Shown here: one piece after another, positions 21,876 to 33,771 of the stretch
Position numbering within the stretch: position 1 is the first letter of the stretch
How the letters are laid out: every line of letters starts with the position of its first letter
DNA from: Volutella citrinella
Taxonomy: Eukaryota; Ascomycota; Sordariomycetes; Hypocreales; Nectriaceae
Assembly: GCA_034401135.1 (NCBI GenBank)
Contig: JAWZSP010000005.1
Span: 682,001-746,000 of the forward strand
Direction: 5' to 3'
Length of the DNA: 64,000 nt
Notes under the pieces: generated by a model
Databases searched by the model: none
Told to the model about the DNA's origin: nothing
Seen by the model: only the letters and a program-made list of their open reading frames with translations
Position numbers and translations under genes: made by a program

Positions 21876-24800
21876 ATGTCCGACCTCTCCTGTCCGCTCG
21901 ATGCGGACCGCTTCCTTGGCCCACGAGTCGACCAGGCCTGTCGCTCGTTCGACTTTACCTTGCAGTTTGAGGATGTCATCAACAGTCTGCCCAGTGTCGT
22001 CTTCCTGGTGGTCATGCCATGGAATGCCGTCTGGCTGCTGAGGAACAAGCCCTTCGACTCGATACGCCCGCGACTCCAAGCGGCAAAACTCGTGAGCCCT
22101 TCTCTGGATCTTGGAGGTGCCAATGTTCATCGCAAGGAGAGTTGCTAACCATTCCTCACTCGTGTCCAGGCAATTCTGGCTGCGCTGCTCCTGTGCCAAG
22201 TCCTCTTCCTGTGCTTTCGCACCACAAACTCGCTCGCCCAGACCAATGCCTCTGTGGCCTGCGATGTGTTGGGCGTCTTGGCTGTCGTTGACGCGATTCT
22301 GCTTTCGTGGCTAAACCACCAGAGGTCATTGCGGCCGTCGACTCTCCTGAGCTTGTATCTATCTGCAGCCATCCTCCTCGGACTGCCTCGAGTGCGGACT
22401 CTGTGGCTCATCGAGGGCAACACACGCGAGGCAGCCACCATGACCGCCCTCGAGGTCATCACACTTAGTGCTCTCGTGTTAGAGTCAGTTGAGAGTAAAT
22501 CTGTAATGCAGGCCAAAGCAGTGTCTAAAGGGGAGAAGGAGTTCGCTCCAGAAGAGTACAGCGGATTCTGGGCCAGGACGGGTTTCTTGTGGCTGCTGAC
22601 GACACTGCGAACGGGCTACGCAAGGCTGATTTGCGTTAACGACCTGCCAGCCCTCGACACGCATCTACAGAGTGCTGGGCTTCGAGATCGTTTGCTGAAA
22701 GTTTGGGACATGTGTGAGTAACTTGCAACAACATTGCCGGAACAGCGCTAATGGCAACAGATGACCAACGGAAGAAGCACAGTCTTTTAAAGGCGACCTT
22801 CCATGCCTACCTCTTCCCCTTCCTTTCCGGCGTCATCCCGCGCCTCTGTCTGGCCGGCTTTACGTTTGTGCAGCCTTTGATGATTTATAGTACTGTCATC
22901 TACATCGCGGAAGATAAGGCAGATGATGGTCGTGGAAAGGGACTGATCGGAGCCTGGGTCCTCACGTACCTAGGCCTGGGAGTAGGCGATCCATCCAACG
23001 TTTTCTTGATGTACCTGCACAGTTCTCTAACACTCGACTAGATGAGTACAGCCATCTACCAGTATCAAGTAGCCCGTTTCAAGGCTAGAATCCGAGGAGG
23101 GCTCTACACTCTCGTCTACCAGAAATCCCTGGAGACGAGGGACGCCGAGGTGGGCGATATTACGGCCGTCTCCATCATCGGGACCGACATCCCTCGCATC
23201 TCCCAGTCATTCCATGGCGTGCATGAGCTGTGGGCAGCACCGGTAGAGCTTGCCGTGGCAATATGGCTCCTCGCGCAACAGCTCTCGCTTGGATGCCTCG
23301 CGCCGATAGGCATTTCGCTAAGTACTCCAAATCTAATCCCTTACCTACCAACCATTGCCTAACTTGCTTCAAGTCTTCATCTTGCTCACTGCCCTGATTG
23401 CAAAATCGGCTCGAACGGAACAGAGGCGCTGGATTGAGATGGTCCAAGAGCGACTTCGAGTTACAACCACGGTCCTATACGACATGAAGGCTGTCAAGAT
23501 GTTGGGACTTCCCGCCATCGTTTCCATGACCCTCCAAAGACTCAGGAGGGATGAGATATCCGTTTCTAAAAAGTACCGGAAGCTCTACACAGCAATTGCC
23601 GTTCTTTGTAAGTATACATGCTTCCACTACTTCCCCTGGCTCCCGCTGAATCCCGCTAAGCCAACGGCTTCCTTAATCTTGCACCCCTGGCCACATTTGG
23701 CGTATATACAATTATCGCCGTCTTCTGGAAGAACGAATCCCTGTTTGCAGCTCAGGCCTTTGCTTCCATGGCCCTGGTCAACTTGCTCTCCGAGCCCGTT
23801 TTGCTCTTCATCCAGTTTGTGCCGAAATTTGTGCAGTCCATCGGCAGTTTCGACCGCATCCAGGAATACTCAAACTACCACAACTCCCCACCTGAGCAAC
23901 AGAGAGAAACCCTTGGCACTAACTCCAACTCGTCTGCCATTACTCTTCAATCGCTGCGTAGGGGCGATCAACATGCCTCACAGAGCAACTTGGAAAAGAA
24001 TTTTGTCTCCCTACGACACAAGAGCTTCGGCGTCAAAGAATCTGACGAACCTATCTTGAAGAAGATTGACATGAGTATCGAGTACGAAAGCTTCACGGCC
24101 ATTGTGGGCCCGGTTGGCAGTGGGAAGTCATTCCTTGTGAATAGCATTCTAGGCGAGACGGTTTCCTTCGATGGAGAGGGCGCCATTGCGCGTATTCCCG
24201 TTGCCTTCTGTTCCCAGGAACCTTGGCTGGAAAATACAACCATCAGGAAAAATATCATTGGTCCTTGTCAGTTCGACCAAGAGCGGTACTTGGATGTCTG
24301 TTACATCTCAGGCCTGATGCCCGATCTAGCTCAGATGGAGAGGGGAGACCGAACAACTGTTGGCAGCAAAGGAAGCAGCCTCAGTGGCGGACAAAAGCAT
24401 CGTATTGTAAGTAACCCTTGATGCAGTTGGGTGAACTAGTCTAACAGGGATCGTAGGCTCTAGCAAGAGCAATCTACTCACGGCCTCGTGTAGTCATGCT
24501 CGACGACATCTTCAGCGGCATGGACTCCAACACCATTGAGCACATTACCAGGCATGTGCTAGGGCCAGACGGCCTGTTTCGGAAAACCAAGGTGACCGTT
24601 GTGCTGTCTACACACAACCGTAGGCCCCTGCGTCCCTTTCTCAATCTCACATTTACTAACCAATGAAGGAAACCTCATGATGCTCGCTGACAACATCTTC
24701 GTCCTGGGCAAGGGCCGAATCTCGGAAACAGGTAGCCCAGCTACGCTGCTCGCCAAGGAAGGCTATGTTCAGAAACTGGGAGTCAAAACGGTAGAGCCTG

Positions 24801-26931
24801 CAGAGAAGGACACCGTGAAGCCAGTGTTTGAGAAGAGCACTTGGGATGTGGCATCTTCATCCTCCGAGGAGCTGGTGGACGAGGCCCTTTCCGAAGATCT
24901 TCGCCGCAAGCATGGCGACCCCACGGTCTATGCCTACTACCTACGCCGCTCAGGCTGGCACAACGTTGCAGCTTACTTGATAGGGCTCATGTTTTGGGTC
25001 TTTTGCGCTGAGTTTCCCAGTAAGTCAGCCACTGACCCCAACCTTGTGCCTAGCTAACTTTGCTTAGCCGTCTGGCTCAAGTGGTGGTCCCAAGCAAACA
25101 CCGAGGAGCCGAACAAGGATGTGGGCATGTACATGGGCGTATTCGCGGCCATTGGATTATCCGGCTTCTTCACCATCTGCGTCTCGTGCTGGTAGGCTTA
25201 CATTTTCCTCTTGGCGTTGGCGTTGCAATGCTTACGAACATGTAGGATCGTCTTGATTCTAGTCATCTCCAACACCGGAATCAAGCTGCACAACGAGATG
25301 CTCGCTGCTACCTTGAGGTATCTCTCATTCCACATCCAGCCATTTTGATGTTCTAATAACTGTTTAGTGCCCCCTATCGCTTCTTCGCATCCACAGATGT
25401 CGGAAGCTTAACAAATCGGTAACAGTCAAATGCCCCCCCTCCTGCGACGGACGTGGTTAACAGATGTATAGATTCAGTCAAGATATGGAACTGATCGACA
25501 TGGAACTCCCCCTTCATCTGATCAATTACACTGCAGGTAGGTCCCTTCTAGCCCGAAACCATGGGAAAGTCAGCTTACACGCCCCAGCATTGGCCACTAG
25601 CATCGCCAAGTTCATCATTGTTGGCGTCTTTTCCAAGTACTTGGCTGCAACGGCGCCTGTAATCATCCTCGCCTTCTATGTTTTGCAGCGTTTCTATCTC
25701 AAGACCTCACGCCAAGTCCGACTTCTTGGCATCGAGGCCAAGGCACCCCTATACAGCAGTTTCCAAGAAACGGTGCTCGGGGCATCGACAATTCGAGCCT
25801 TTGGCTGGAGCACCGAGTACCAGGCACACAACGATGGCCTCATTGATACGAGCCAGCGACCGCAGTACCTTCAGGAGTGCATCCAGAACTGGCTGACATT
25901 CACGATTGACATGATTGTCGCCGGCATGGTTGCGATTCTCCTGACCCTCGTGGTAACACTTCGAGACAAGTTTGACGCAGGAAGCGTCGGCGTGAGCTTG
26001 ACTGCGGTAGTGGCTTTCAATTCGAACCTCGCCCGAACAATTCAAAGCTGGACGTTGACAGAGTCTTGCATCGGCGCGGTAGCCAGGGTGAAGCAATTCG
26101 TTGCCGAGACGGAATCGGAGTACGGTCATGCGGACGACTGCGTACCAAGTGATCCTAGCTGGCCACGGAACGGAGCAATCAGGTTTGAGAATTTGACTGC
26201 TTCTCATGGGTTTGTTACACCGATCGAATCAAATATTGATGCATAATGCTGACTTGCGGTGGCCTAACAGAAATGGCTCCGAGCCGGTCCTAAGAGGCAT
26301 CACTCTCTCCATCGACGCTGGCGCACATATCGCTATTTGCGGTCGATCTGGAAGTGGCAAGACGTCACTGATTCTCTCCATGCTTCGAATGCTTGAAATT
26401 GACGGCGGAAGCATTACGGTCGACGGGGCTAGCGTTGCGACGCTCGACCCAGCGCATATTCGTTCAAGCATCACCTCCATGCCGCAAGACCCGTTCCTCC
26501 TGCCCGGAAGTGTCCGATTCAACGTAGACCCCAAGGGGCAAGCCTCTCCGGACGAGGTAGAACGCGCCCTGAAGAAGGTCGGGCTGTGGCACCTTGTCGA
26601 GGACATGACGACTACGGAGCCCGCCACCTGGAGTCAGGGCCAGAAGCAGCTTCTCTGTCTGGCACGCGCCATTCTCCAGCGCAGCAAGATCATAATTATC
26701 GATGAGGCTGCGAGCAGCGTCGACAGTGCCACGGAGCGGGAGATCCAGGCCATTGTCGAGTCCGAGTTCAAGGACTGTACGGTGCTCTCGGTGATGCACC
26801 GGCTCGACCACGTCACAAAGTACGACCGCGTGCTTTTGCTTGATGCTGGAAAGGTGGCCGAATTTGGTGAGCCTGGGGAGTTGCTTAAGGGCCAGACGCG
26901 TTTCAGAGAGCTCTACGAGAGCCACAAGTAA
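21876..26931 (+). CDS. ABCC (MRP-type) multidrug/conjugate transporter
   Basis: ATP-driven exporter of the ABCC subfamily, which moves conjugates, drugs or metabolites across plasma or vacuolar membranes. Fourteen exons: 21876-22091, 22170-22713, 22761-22981, 23042-23321, 23374-23607, 23661-24406, 24457-24619, 24669-25019, 25068-25191, 25246-25317, 25368-25418, 25472-25536, 25588-26209, 26271-26931. All phases agree and total 1449 aa. Order: an N-terminal TMD0 of about five helices, TMD1, NBD1 (Walker A GPVGSGKS near 647, signature LSGGQKHRI, Walker B VVMLDDIFSGMD), TMD2 with TNRFSQDMELID, and NBD2 (Walker A GRSGSGKT near 1253, Walker B IIIIDEAASSVD). NBD1 has Asp where the catalytic Glu is expected, normal for ABCC, so NBD2 is the hydrolytic site. 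The NBD2 signature reads WSQGQ. Substrate is unknown. Confidence 0.93.
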
Positions 26932-27105
26932 TCGACAAGTCTATCTGTCGCCTTCCAAGACGCAATAATGCAATTCATGAATCATACAACACACTTATCC
27001 CTCCAATGCTACTGACTTGAGTTAGTTTCAAGTTAGTCTTTAGTTAGCTCCTAGTTAGTGTTTAGATATTGAAACACCGAGACTAATTTCGCTCCCTTGT
27101 TCCTA

Positions 27106-28938
27106 CTACAGGACAGCTTCTGCCTGGCCAACGACTTTCTTCGAGCTCTCTGTGCTGTGGCCTTCTTCATTGCGGCCATCTAGATTATTGCTCTCTACTG
27201 CCGAGCTCTGGTATTTCTGCGAAATGTCAACGCTGAAGCAAATCAACGAGGTTCCTCCTCGCTGAAGGTCCTTCAGCGAGACCTCATAGACATAATCATC
27301 CGTGCTGCTTGGAAAGGACACAGACATGGGTAGATCTTCTTGGTCCAAGTCTCCAGAAAAGTTGGCATAGTTTTCAAAAATGACATCCCCGACGCGACGC
27401 TGCACATCCTGCCCTGCTAACTTCCTCGGGTTTGACAGCATCAATGCCACGAGCTGCTGGACTTCCCTGGAAGGATGTCTTTGCGACAGAAGCGTGGACC
27501 ACGGCGTCCCCTCTGGCGCGTCAGGCTTCAGCGGAGTACCGCACACGACAGCAAAACCGATGCCAGACACCCGACTGGAACCGGATAGGGAGAAAGTGTC
27601 CCACCAGATCGGATCTCCGCCCATACTGATATCGTACCGGTGTACGAGGCAAAAGTCGCGAGGGCTCAAGTTCATTTTCCGACATCTTACGAGGATATCC
27701 GTGTCGTGGACTGGTGGCGGGTCCGGCACGACAGCAAGGGAGCCGTTGAGATTGTCGAGCAGGCGGACCAGGTTTGTCGAATACAGCAGCGTGAGCTTCC
27801 TCTGGAGCATCCTCTCGATGAAGTACGAGTGTGACCGAGGCAGCGTCTTCTGGACAGAGAGGCTCCCCAGCCCACCGTCAAGCTGCGCACCGCGACTCGG
27901 CCGCGCGGCTACCCCGTTTGCTTCTATAACGCCCGGCATCGACCTCACATAGAGGGCACCGAACTTTTGCAGGTTGATGGCAATCTTCTGGGCCGGCATT
28001 CCCGGGAGCTTTCTCATACAGTCCAAGCCAAGGGCCGAGGGCTCGAGCGTGCCGTCCCCCCATTTGCTCAGCTCAAACAGGATGCCTCTGTCCGTGACGG
28101 TGTAGTTGGGCTCGGAGAAGAAGGGCGCACTGCGGGACATGAGCCATGCGCAGTCTCTGAACTCCGCGGGCGACCGGGCGTAGATGCCGCGGTACTTGGG
28201 CAGCGGCCGCTCCTGGCGCCAGGCGAAGAGGCTCAGGTCGCTGTGCTGCTTCGCAATCTCGTCCTGCAGCCTGATGAAGGCCTTTTCGCCCTCACCGTAG
28301 AGGAGGGGCATATTGACGTTGAAGAGGCCGAGCAGGCAGTACGCCACGTCTTCCACGCGCGTCGTGTTCCGTCCCGCAGCCCATGACATGCGCTTGCCGA
28401 CGGGGATGCCGTTGATGTGCTCGCGTTCCTTGAGCACCTCGCTGTCGATGCCCGTGATCTCCACGAGTCGGTCCCGCAGGGTCACCTTTGTGCCAATCTC
28501 GCGCCACGTCGAGCCGTAAAACACAATGGTGGACGGCGCAATGAGTTCTTGCAGGGTCCATCCGCGAGAGAACCAGCGACAGCGACCGAGGTTCGCCAGT
28601 TCATCGACCTCCGAGTAGAAGTCGGCGAGGTAGACGTAGCAGCTCGAGGCCGAGCGGTACCACTGGAACATGGAGTTGATGGCTTCGCTCAGCTCTGCGC
28701 TGCTCGACTTGTCGATACAGCACGAGTCCACCCAGGCCCAGGCCAGCTTGTTTTTCCGGGCCTCCTCGCATGTCTTCTCAATCTTTACCCAGGCCTTCTT
28801 CTTCTTGGCCTGCGGCATGTCGCTCATGTCGCTGAAAGTCACTTCGTCGGCGCCCCACGTGTGGGACAGGATGGCATACCCGTTTGGTCGAGTCTGGAAG
28901 TACGTGAGCTTGATGGTCTTGACGTCGAGCAGCCACAT
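27106..28938 (-). CDS. HET-domain (heterokaryon incompatibility) protein
   Basis: Single exon of 610 aa. The N-terminal third is a HET domain (Pfam PF06985): YAILSHTWG near residue 21, AWVDSCCIDKSSSAELSEAI near 66-88, YVYLADF, and FSRGWTLQELIAPS near 123. HET domains act as cell-death effectors when incompatible strains fuse, and are related to TIR domains. The C-terminal 400 residues have no repeats (no WD40, ankyrin or TPR) and no recognisable sensor. No signal peptide or membrane segment is seen, so it is probably cytoplasmic. It is divergent from the NLR-like gene at 29681 with 742 bp between the start codons, an arrangement like known allorecognition gene pairs. Partnership is inferred from position only. 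Confidence 0.92.
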   Translation of the reverse strand: MWLLDVKTIKLTYFQTRPNGYAILSHTWGADEVTFSDMSDMPQAKKKKAWVKIEKTCEEARKNKLAWAWVDSCCIDKSSSAELSEAINSMFQWYRSASSCYVYLADFYSEVDELANLGRCRWFSRGWTLQELIAPSTIVFYGSTWREIGTKVTLRDRLVEITGIDSEVLKEREHINGIPVGKRMSWAAGRNTTRVEDVAYCLLGLFNVNMPLLYGEGEKAFIRLQDEIAKQHSDLSLFAWRQERPLPKYRGIYARSPAEFRDCAWLMSRSAPFFSEPNYTVTDRGILFELSKWGDGTLEPSALGLDCMRKLPGMPAQKIAINLQKFGALYVRSMPGVIEANGVAARPSRGAQLDGGLGSLSVQKTLPRSHSYFIERMLQRKLTLLYSTNLVRLLDNLNGSLAVVPDPPPVHDTDILVRCRKMNLSPRDFCLVHRYDISMGGDPIWWDTFSLSGSSRVSGIGFAVVCGTPLKPDAPEGTPWSTLLSQRHPSREVQQLVALMLSNPRKLAGQDVQRRVGDVIFENYANFSGDLDQEDLPMSVSFPSSTDDYVYEVSLKDLQRGGTSLICFSVDISQKYQSSAVESNNLDGRNEEGHSTESSKKVVGQAEAVL

Positions 28939-29680
28939 TTTGATGCTCTACACCCGGCGGGTATGCAAACCGGACAGTCAATCGAGGATGATCGTCGACA
29001 GGTGGGGTAACCTGGCTTGCAGCTGGGTCAGATATGATGACCACCGGCTACCCTACACAGTGAATGTGATGGGTTTGCCCTCGCTGGGTTATTCCTATTG
29101 TCAGACTGACAAACCAACAGGAAGGGGCAAAAGAGAGGTTATTTAGAGGCTGCAAAGCAATTGTATGCAAAGAAAGGGATGTCGTGGGCCTCGTGCCAGC
29201 GCAGTTTAAACCTACTGTGCGAAGAAACAGTGTTAACGAACAGATCGCACGCATCTTCGAAAACGGCTCTTGCCCCTAAGTGTTTTCAATTTACCTTTGT
29301 GCTCCTTCCAATAATACAGCCAGGAAACACTCGACATACTAACCTCCAGAGCCAAGACTCAAATTTGAAGCAGGTTCACCTACATCGAAATGGGACCTAC
29401 CAGTTCACAGTACGGCTGACTGCCTTGGCTGAAAGAATCCAATCAAGCACCCATGATCCCGCCACATTCCCAGCTCAGCTGCGAGTTGCGGTCACCCTGG
29501 GCGGCTGATCAAACTGCGTCCCGCAGTGCAAGACAAGGCTGTGATTAATCAAATAATCACGTGCTTGTCTATTCATATCAATTTGATACCCCGCACCGAA
29601 AAGCTCTCACTGCGAACTTGCTCCTCGATCGATGCCATTCGCGCAGGTTGGCGGTGACATCCCCAGTGGTAACCGCGACA
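28939..29680. promoter_or_regulatory. Shared divergent promoter region, HET gene and NLR-like gene
   Basis: 742 bp separate the two ATGs. No additional gene fits. An A/T-rich block with ATCACGTG lies at about 29555-29563, some 120 bp before the NLR start. Co-regulation of both genes is plausible but unproven. Confidence 0.45.
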
Positions 29681-32600
29681 ATGGGGAACCCGTTCAAGAA
29701 GGTCCGCAACCTCTTAAAGCCAAGTAGGGAGAGCGAAGAGGCGAAGGAGCCTGATCCAAAACCAGAGCCGAAACCCGACTTGGCGATTGACCCGAAACAG
29801 GATTCCCAGCCGGAAACAGAGCCAGAACGGCGCCAACATGAGGCAACTGCAGCGACTCCGGCGAATCAACCGGCAGTCCCCGAGCCCGCTATTGATCCCA
29901 TGGGACTAGAGCTCGTTGAGCGCAAGAAGTCCGCCGGCGATGGGGCCCCCAAGACGGAGACCCCTCAAGGTGACGGCCGAAAGAAGCAAAAGTATCCCGT
30001 TGACATCGTCGCCGTACACGGCATCACCGGCGGCGCTTACCGCACCTTTACCACTGGTGATGTCTTCTGGCTACGCGATTTCCTGTTGGAAGACATGAGT
30101 GAGGAGACTAGGGTATTCACCTTCGGCTACGACGCCTGCGTCTTCTTCACCAAATCCGCAGGCACCCTTGAGGATTTCGCACTCGCTTTGCTGGTAGGCT
30201 TGAAGTTGAAGCGGCCTGGGGCGGTATGAACTGCAACCACTCCATTGTTATTTTATGCGCTTATCAATGTCTAGAACAGAAAGCGACCGCTCATTTTCGT
30301 TTGCCACAGTATGGGTGGCCTGGTAGTGAAAAAGGTTAGTGACGAGGCTTTGTTGCGACTTAGGAAGAGATGCCGTGGTCTAACTGCCTGACCTCTAGGC
30401 TATGAACATTGCAACACTGAACCGTAGCCTATACGGTGACATAGTAGATGCGTGTCACGGCATTGCTTTTCTATCCACGCCACATCGCGGATCGACGGTG
30501 ACACCTTTCCCCAAGCTGCTGGCACACGTGGCTAACCTAGCCACTCCTGTCCTCTCAAGAGTGATTGGCAAGTCTCGCTCTGATCTCATCCAGATGCTAG
30601 ATAAGGATGCCAAAGAGCTACAGCAGCTGTCGACAGACTTTGTCAGTCGGTTGTCTGACATCAAAGTGGCGTCGTTTGTAGAGCAACTTGTGACGCCTCC
30701 GGCAGATACCCGTGTGAGTTTCTGTGGCCCCTGTGGGCACCTAGCCTTCGGCATATGACACTGACAAAGTCCCACAACTGGTGTTTAGATCGTTGACAAC
30801 ACTACGGGAGTCATTGGATCCCCGGGAGAACAGCACATCCCTATGCAGGGTTGTGATCACAGCTCAGTTTGCCGGTTCAGCACAAAGGACAATAACTATG
30901 GGTTGCTTCTTGGTGTGCTGCAAGATTGGAGCATCGACGCTACAGGCGTTGATCGAGGTGAATAGCTCCGGATTTCAATACATCTCTTTGGATCTGGTCT
31001 GAAATGTTACCTAGGCGATGAACACTCCGAAATTGAGCTCGGTAAGCCAATCGCCTGCCTGACTGTGGCCTTGATCTGCTTAATGACGTGACAAAAGATT
31101 GCCTCAAGGGCTTGAGATTTGAAGAGATGAATTTCCGCAGAGTACAAATTGACAGCGGAGCATTTGGGCCTGGAAACTCGTGCATGTGGATTTTCGACCA
31201 TCCAACGTACGTCACCTGGATATCCAAGCCACGGGGCGCCTTGTGGATCAAAGGGAAGCCCGGTGCAGGAAAGTCCACCATGATGAAGTTCCTTGTCGAC
31301 CACCACGAAGCCAGACAGAAAACAAAAGGACTTGTCCTGCTGTCATTCTTCTTCAACGCCTTTGGAACACAGGAATTGCACAAGTCGCCGCTCGGTCTCT
31401 ATCTAACTCTGCTCTACCAGCTCTTGGAGCAGGCGCCCAGTGCTCTGAAGGGTTTCGTTGAATATTGCCAAAAGCGCTGGCGCAATTTCCCTGAGATGAA
31501 AGGCCATTGGCACGAGAATGAGAAGAACTTTCTGCGGCAACACCTCAACGAGGGGTTGCTGGCTCTCAAAACATCACCTCGCCAGGTCGTCATCTTGGTC
31601 GACGCCGTTGATGAGGCAGGAAATGATGGCGGCAACGACGTGGCTGTATATTTGCATCAGTTGGATAAGATGCTCAGATCGAAGGGGATCGATATTCGGA
31701 CATGCGTCTCGTGCCGCCATTTCCCAATCCTCAGCGCGCCACAGAAACACTCCATCATGATAGATAAAGAGAACCGCCAGGACATCGAAAGCTTCATCAA
31801 AGCGAAGCTTGACCCCGATGACACCAATATTATTCTGCTAGAGCGGTATCAGAAATCCGGCTTCCTCGAGGGGCTGCAGGGCGAGATCGCGACTCGCTCA
31901 CACGGGCTGTTCCTGTGGGTGTACCTGGTGATGCCGTTCATCGTTGCTCGTTTGAACCAAGCGCCGGCCAAGGTTGACGTGGTACTGCATGCTCTAGACG
32001 AACTCGAGGTACAGACAAGGCTGGGAGAGATTTACGCTGATATTCTCGGTAGTGTCATTACTCCTGACGACAGACTCGATGCCTACAAGCTCTTCAGTTG
32101 GGCTACGACGATGGCAGAGCCACTACGCTTACAAGATCTGGTATCGCAGGTTAGATTCTCGGATGCGTACACAGTGGATATGGATGACTTTGAAGAGGAG
32201 CTGCCCGCGATTGAACACCGGATAGGTTATCTGTCTGGTGGACTGATGGAAGTTCTCCGTCAAGCTGATGGGGAGCGAGTTACCTTTATTCACCCCTCGG
32301 TCAAGAAATTCCTGCTGGCAGACGGTTTGTCGACATTCAAAAAGCTTCTGGACAGCTCAGCGCAGCCACAGGCACGGAAACCTACCGAGGCTGTGCTTGT
32401 CCCGTCGGTAGCTGCGTCACTTTCAACCTCTCGCAGAAGTTCGTCGTCTGGAGAACCATCACCATCACCAAGGAACAAACCAAGGTTCGCAAAATATATG
32501 CTCACCAAAAGTCCAAGTTTTGGCATATTAACAGTCATACAGTGGCATTTTAGACGTTGACTTGCACGGAAACCAAAACGGACGTGAGATTATAGAAATC

Positions 32601-33771
32601 CGGAATGCGTTAACCCCGTGAGTGGCTTTTGGACCTTGGACCTCGAGGTTATTGTCTAAATATATAACAGGAAATCGATGATACCGTCACCTGCGAGAAT
32701 AGAAGACTCGTCGGATGAAGAGAAGAAGTGAGTGAGCCCATCCCATCGCCATGAGAAGCCGGAACTAACCTTCTCCAGGCGCCGCATTGCAGACTTATGG
32801 ATGTCACGATGGCACGAACAGTGTTTAAATTTAATTGAACACCAACCGGCAATAAGTCCGAAGCGATTCAGAATTGCAGTGCTCGATTCGAAACAAGGGT
32901 TAAAACTTTCTGACACAATGTCACTTATGGAGGGACAGACCCAGAGATTCTGGTATCCAAGCTACCAATCCCAGGAGTCAAATAGCATAGGAGTCCAAGG
33001 AACATACAGCAGGCTACTTGCTAATTTTGCCCCATTCGCCGATATATACACGGCATTGTTTCCTCAACGTAGCAAGCTTCATCATGAGGATCTTGCAGAG
33101 GTGTGTGGCGGTTTCTGGAATATACCAACACGGCAAGACATTGACATAATCGCTAGGCAATTCGATGGGCCATTGATAAGGACGTCGATATAATTTCATT
33201 CAACGTGTCATTTTCGCAGCAGAAGGCCATCGTCAACGAAGCCATCCGCCAAGCGGCACACAGAAACATTCTCGTCTTCGCCGCCGCAGAGTCCAACGGC
33301 ATAAATGCGCGCACAAGAGGCGCCCTAGATGAGGTCATCATGATTTATGCGGCGGATGGCTACGGCCGCATATCGCCGTGGAACCCCCCTCCCCAAGAGT
33401 ACTCGGAAAATTTTGCCGTCCTGGGCGAGGGCATCACCTTGCCGGGGAAGTCGGATCTGGCCGAGCGGACCTTGTCGGGCACGTCGTACTCGACTGTGCT
33501 ATCAGCCGGAATCGCCGCGGCTGTGTTGACTTTTGCAGCTCAGCTTCCCACAGACCTTTTCCCTCCGCAGTATATGCGAGAACTGCGCACCCGGAGGGCA
33601 ATGAGGATGATGTTTCGATATATGAGTGCGTCTAGAGATGGATCCATTGGATCGTACTCGGTTGTTACCCCGTGGAAACTACTGCTGGGGGACGAAGTTG
33701 GCAGTGGTTCTATCAAGAAGATCGCAATGCGATTGAGAGTGATTCTCGAAGATCTCGGGGTTGAAGCCTGA
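29681..33771 (+). CDS. NLR-like protein: alpha/beta hydrolase, NACHT and degenerate subtilisin domain
   Basis: Ten exons (29681-30223, 30275-30334, 30399-30713, 30789-30957, 31015-31041, 31098-32484, 32543-32617, 32671-32727, 32779-33100, 33157-33771) join in continuous phase to 1189 aa. Residues 1-100 are Glu/Pro/Lys-rich. About 105-360 is a SesB-like alpha/beta hydrolase: VAVHGITGG, nucleophile Ser193 in CHSMGGLVVKK, probable catalytic His330 in CDHSSVCRF. NACHT follows, with Walker A GKPGAGKST at 424 and Walker B VVILVDAVDE near 535. From about 875 lies a peptidase S8 fold: Asp914 (IAVLDSK), the DKDVDIIS strand, Asn in AAAESNG, Ser1095 in GTSYS. The His position (HGTH in active enzymes) reads QGTY, Gln951, so proteolysis is unlikely. 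Fungal NLRs control non-self recognition and cell death; the hydrolase would be the effector. The 32485-32542 intron, which fuses NACHT to S8, has a weak donor (GTTCGC), so two adjacent genes remain possible. Confidence 0.85.

Noticed and set aside
15691..26931. A statin-type biosynthetic cluster (HMG-CoA reductase plus efflux pump)
   Set aside because: No polyketide synthase, P450 or acyltransferase is present, and the reductase has housekeeping architecture.
32572..33771. S8 domain as an independent gene
   Set aside because: No good start codon precedes it, and the intron at 32485-32542 connects it to the NACHT exon in matching phase. The weak donor keeps this open, as stated in the finding.
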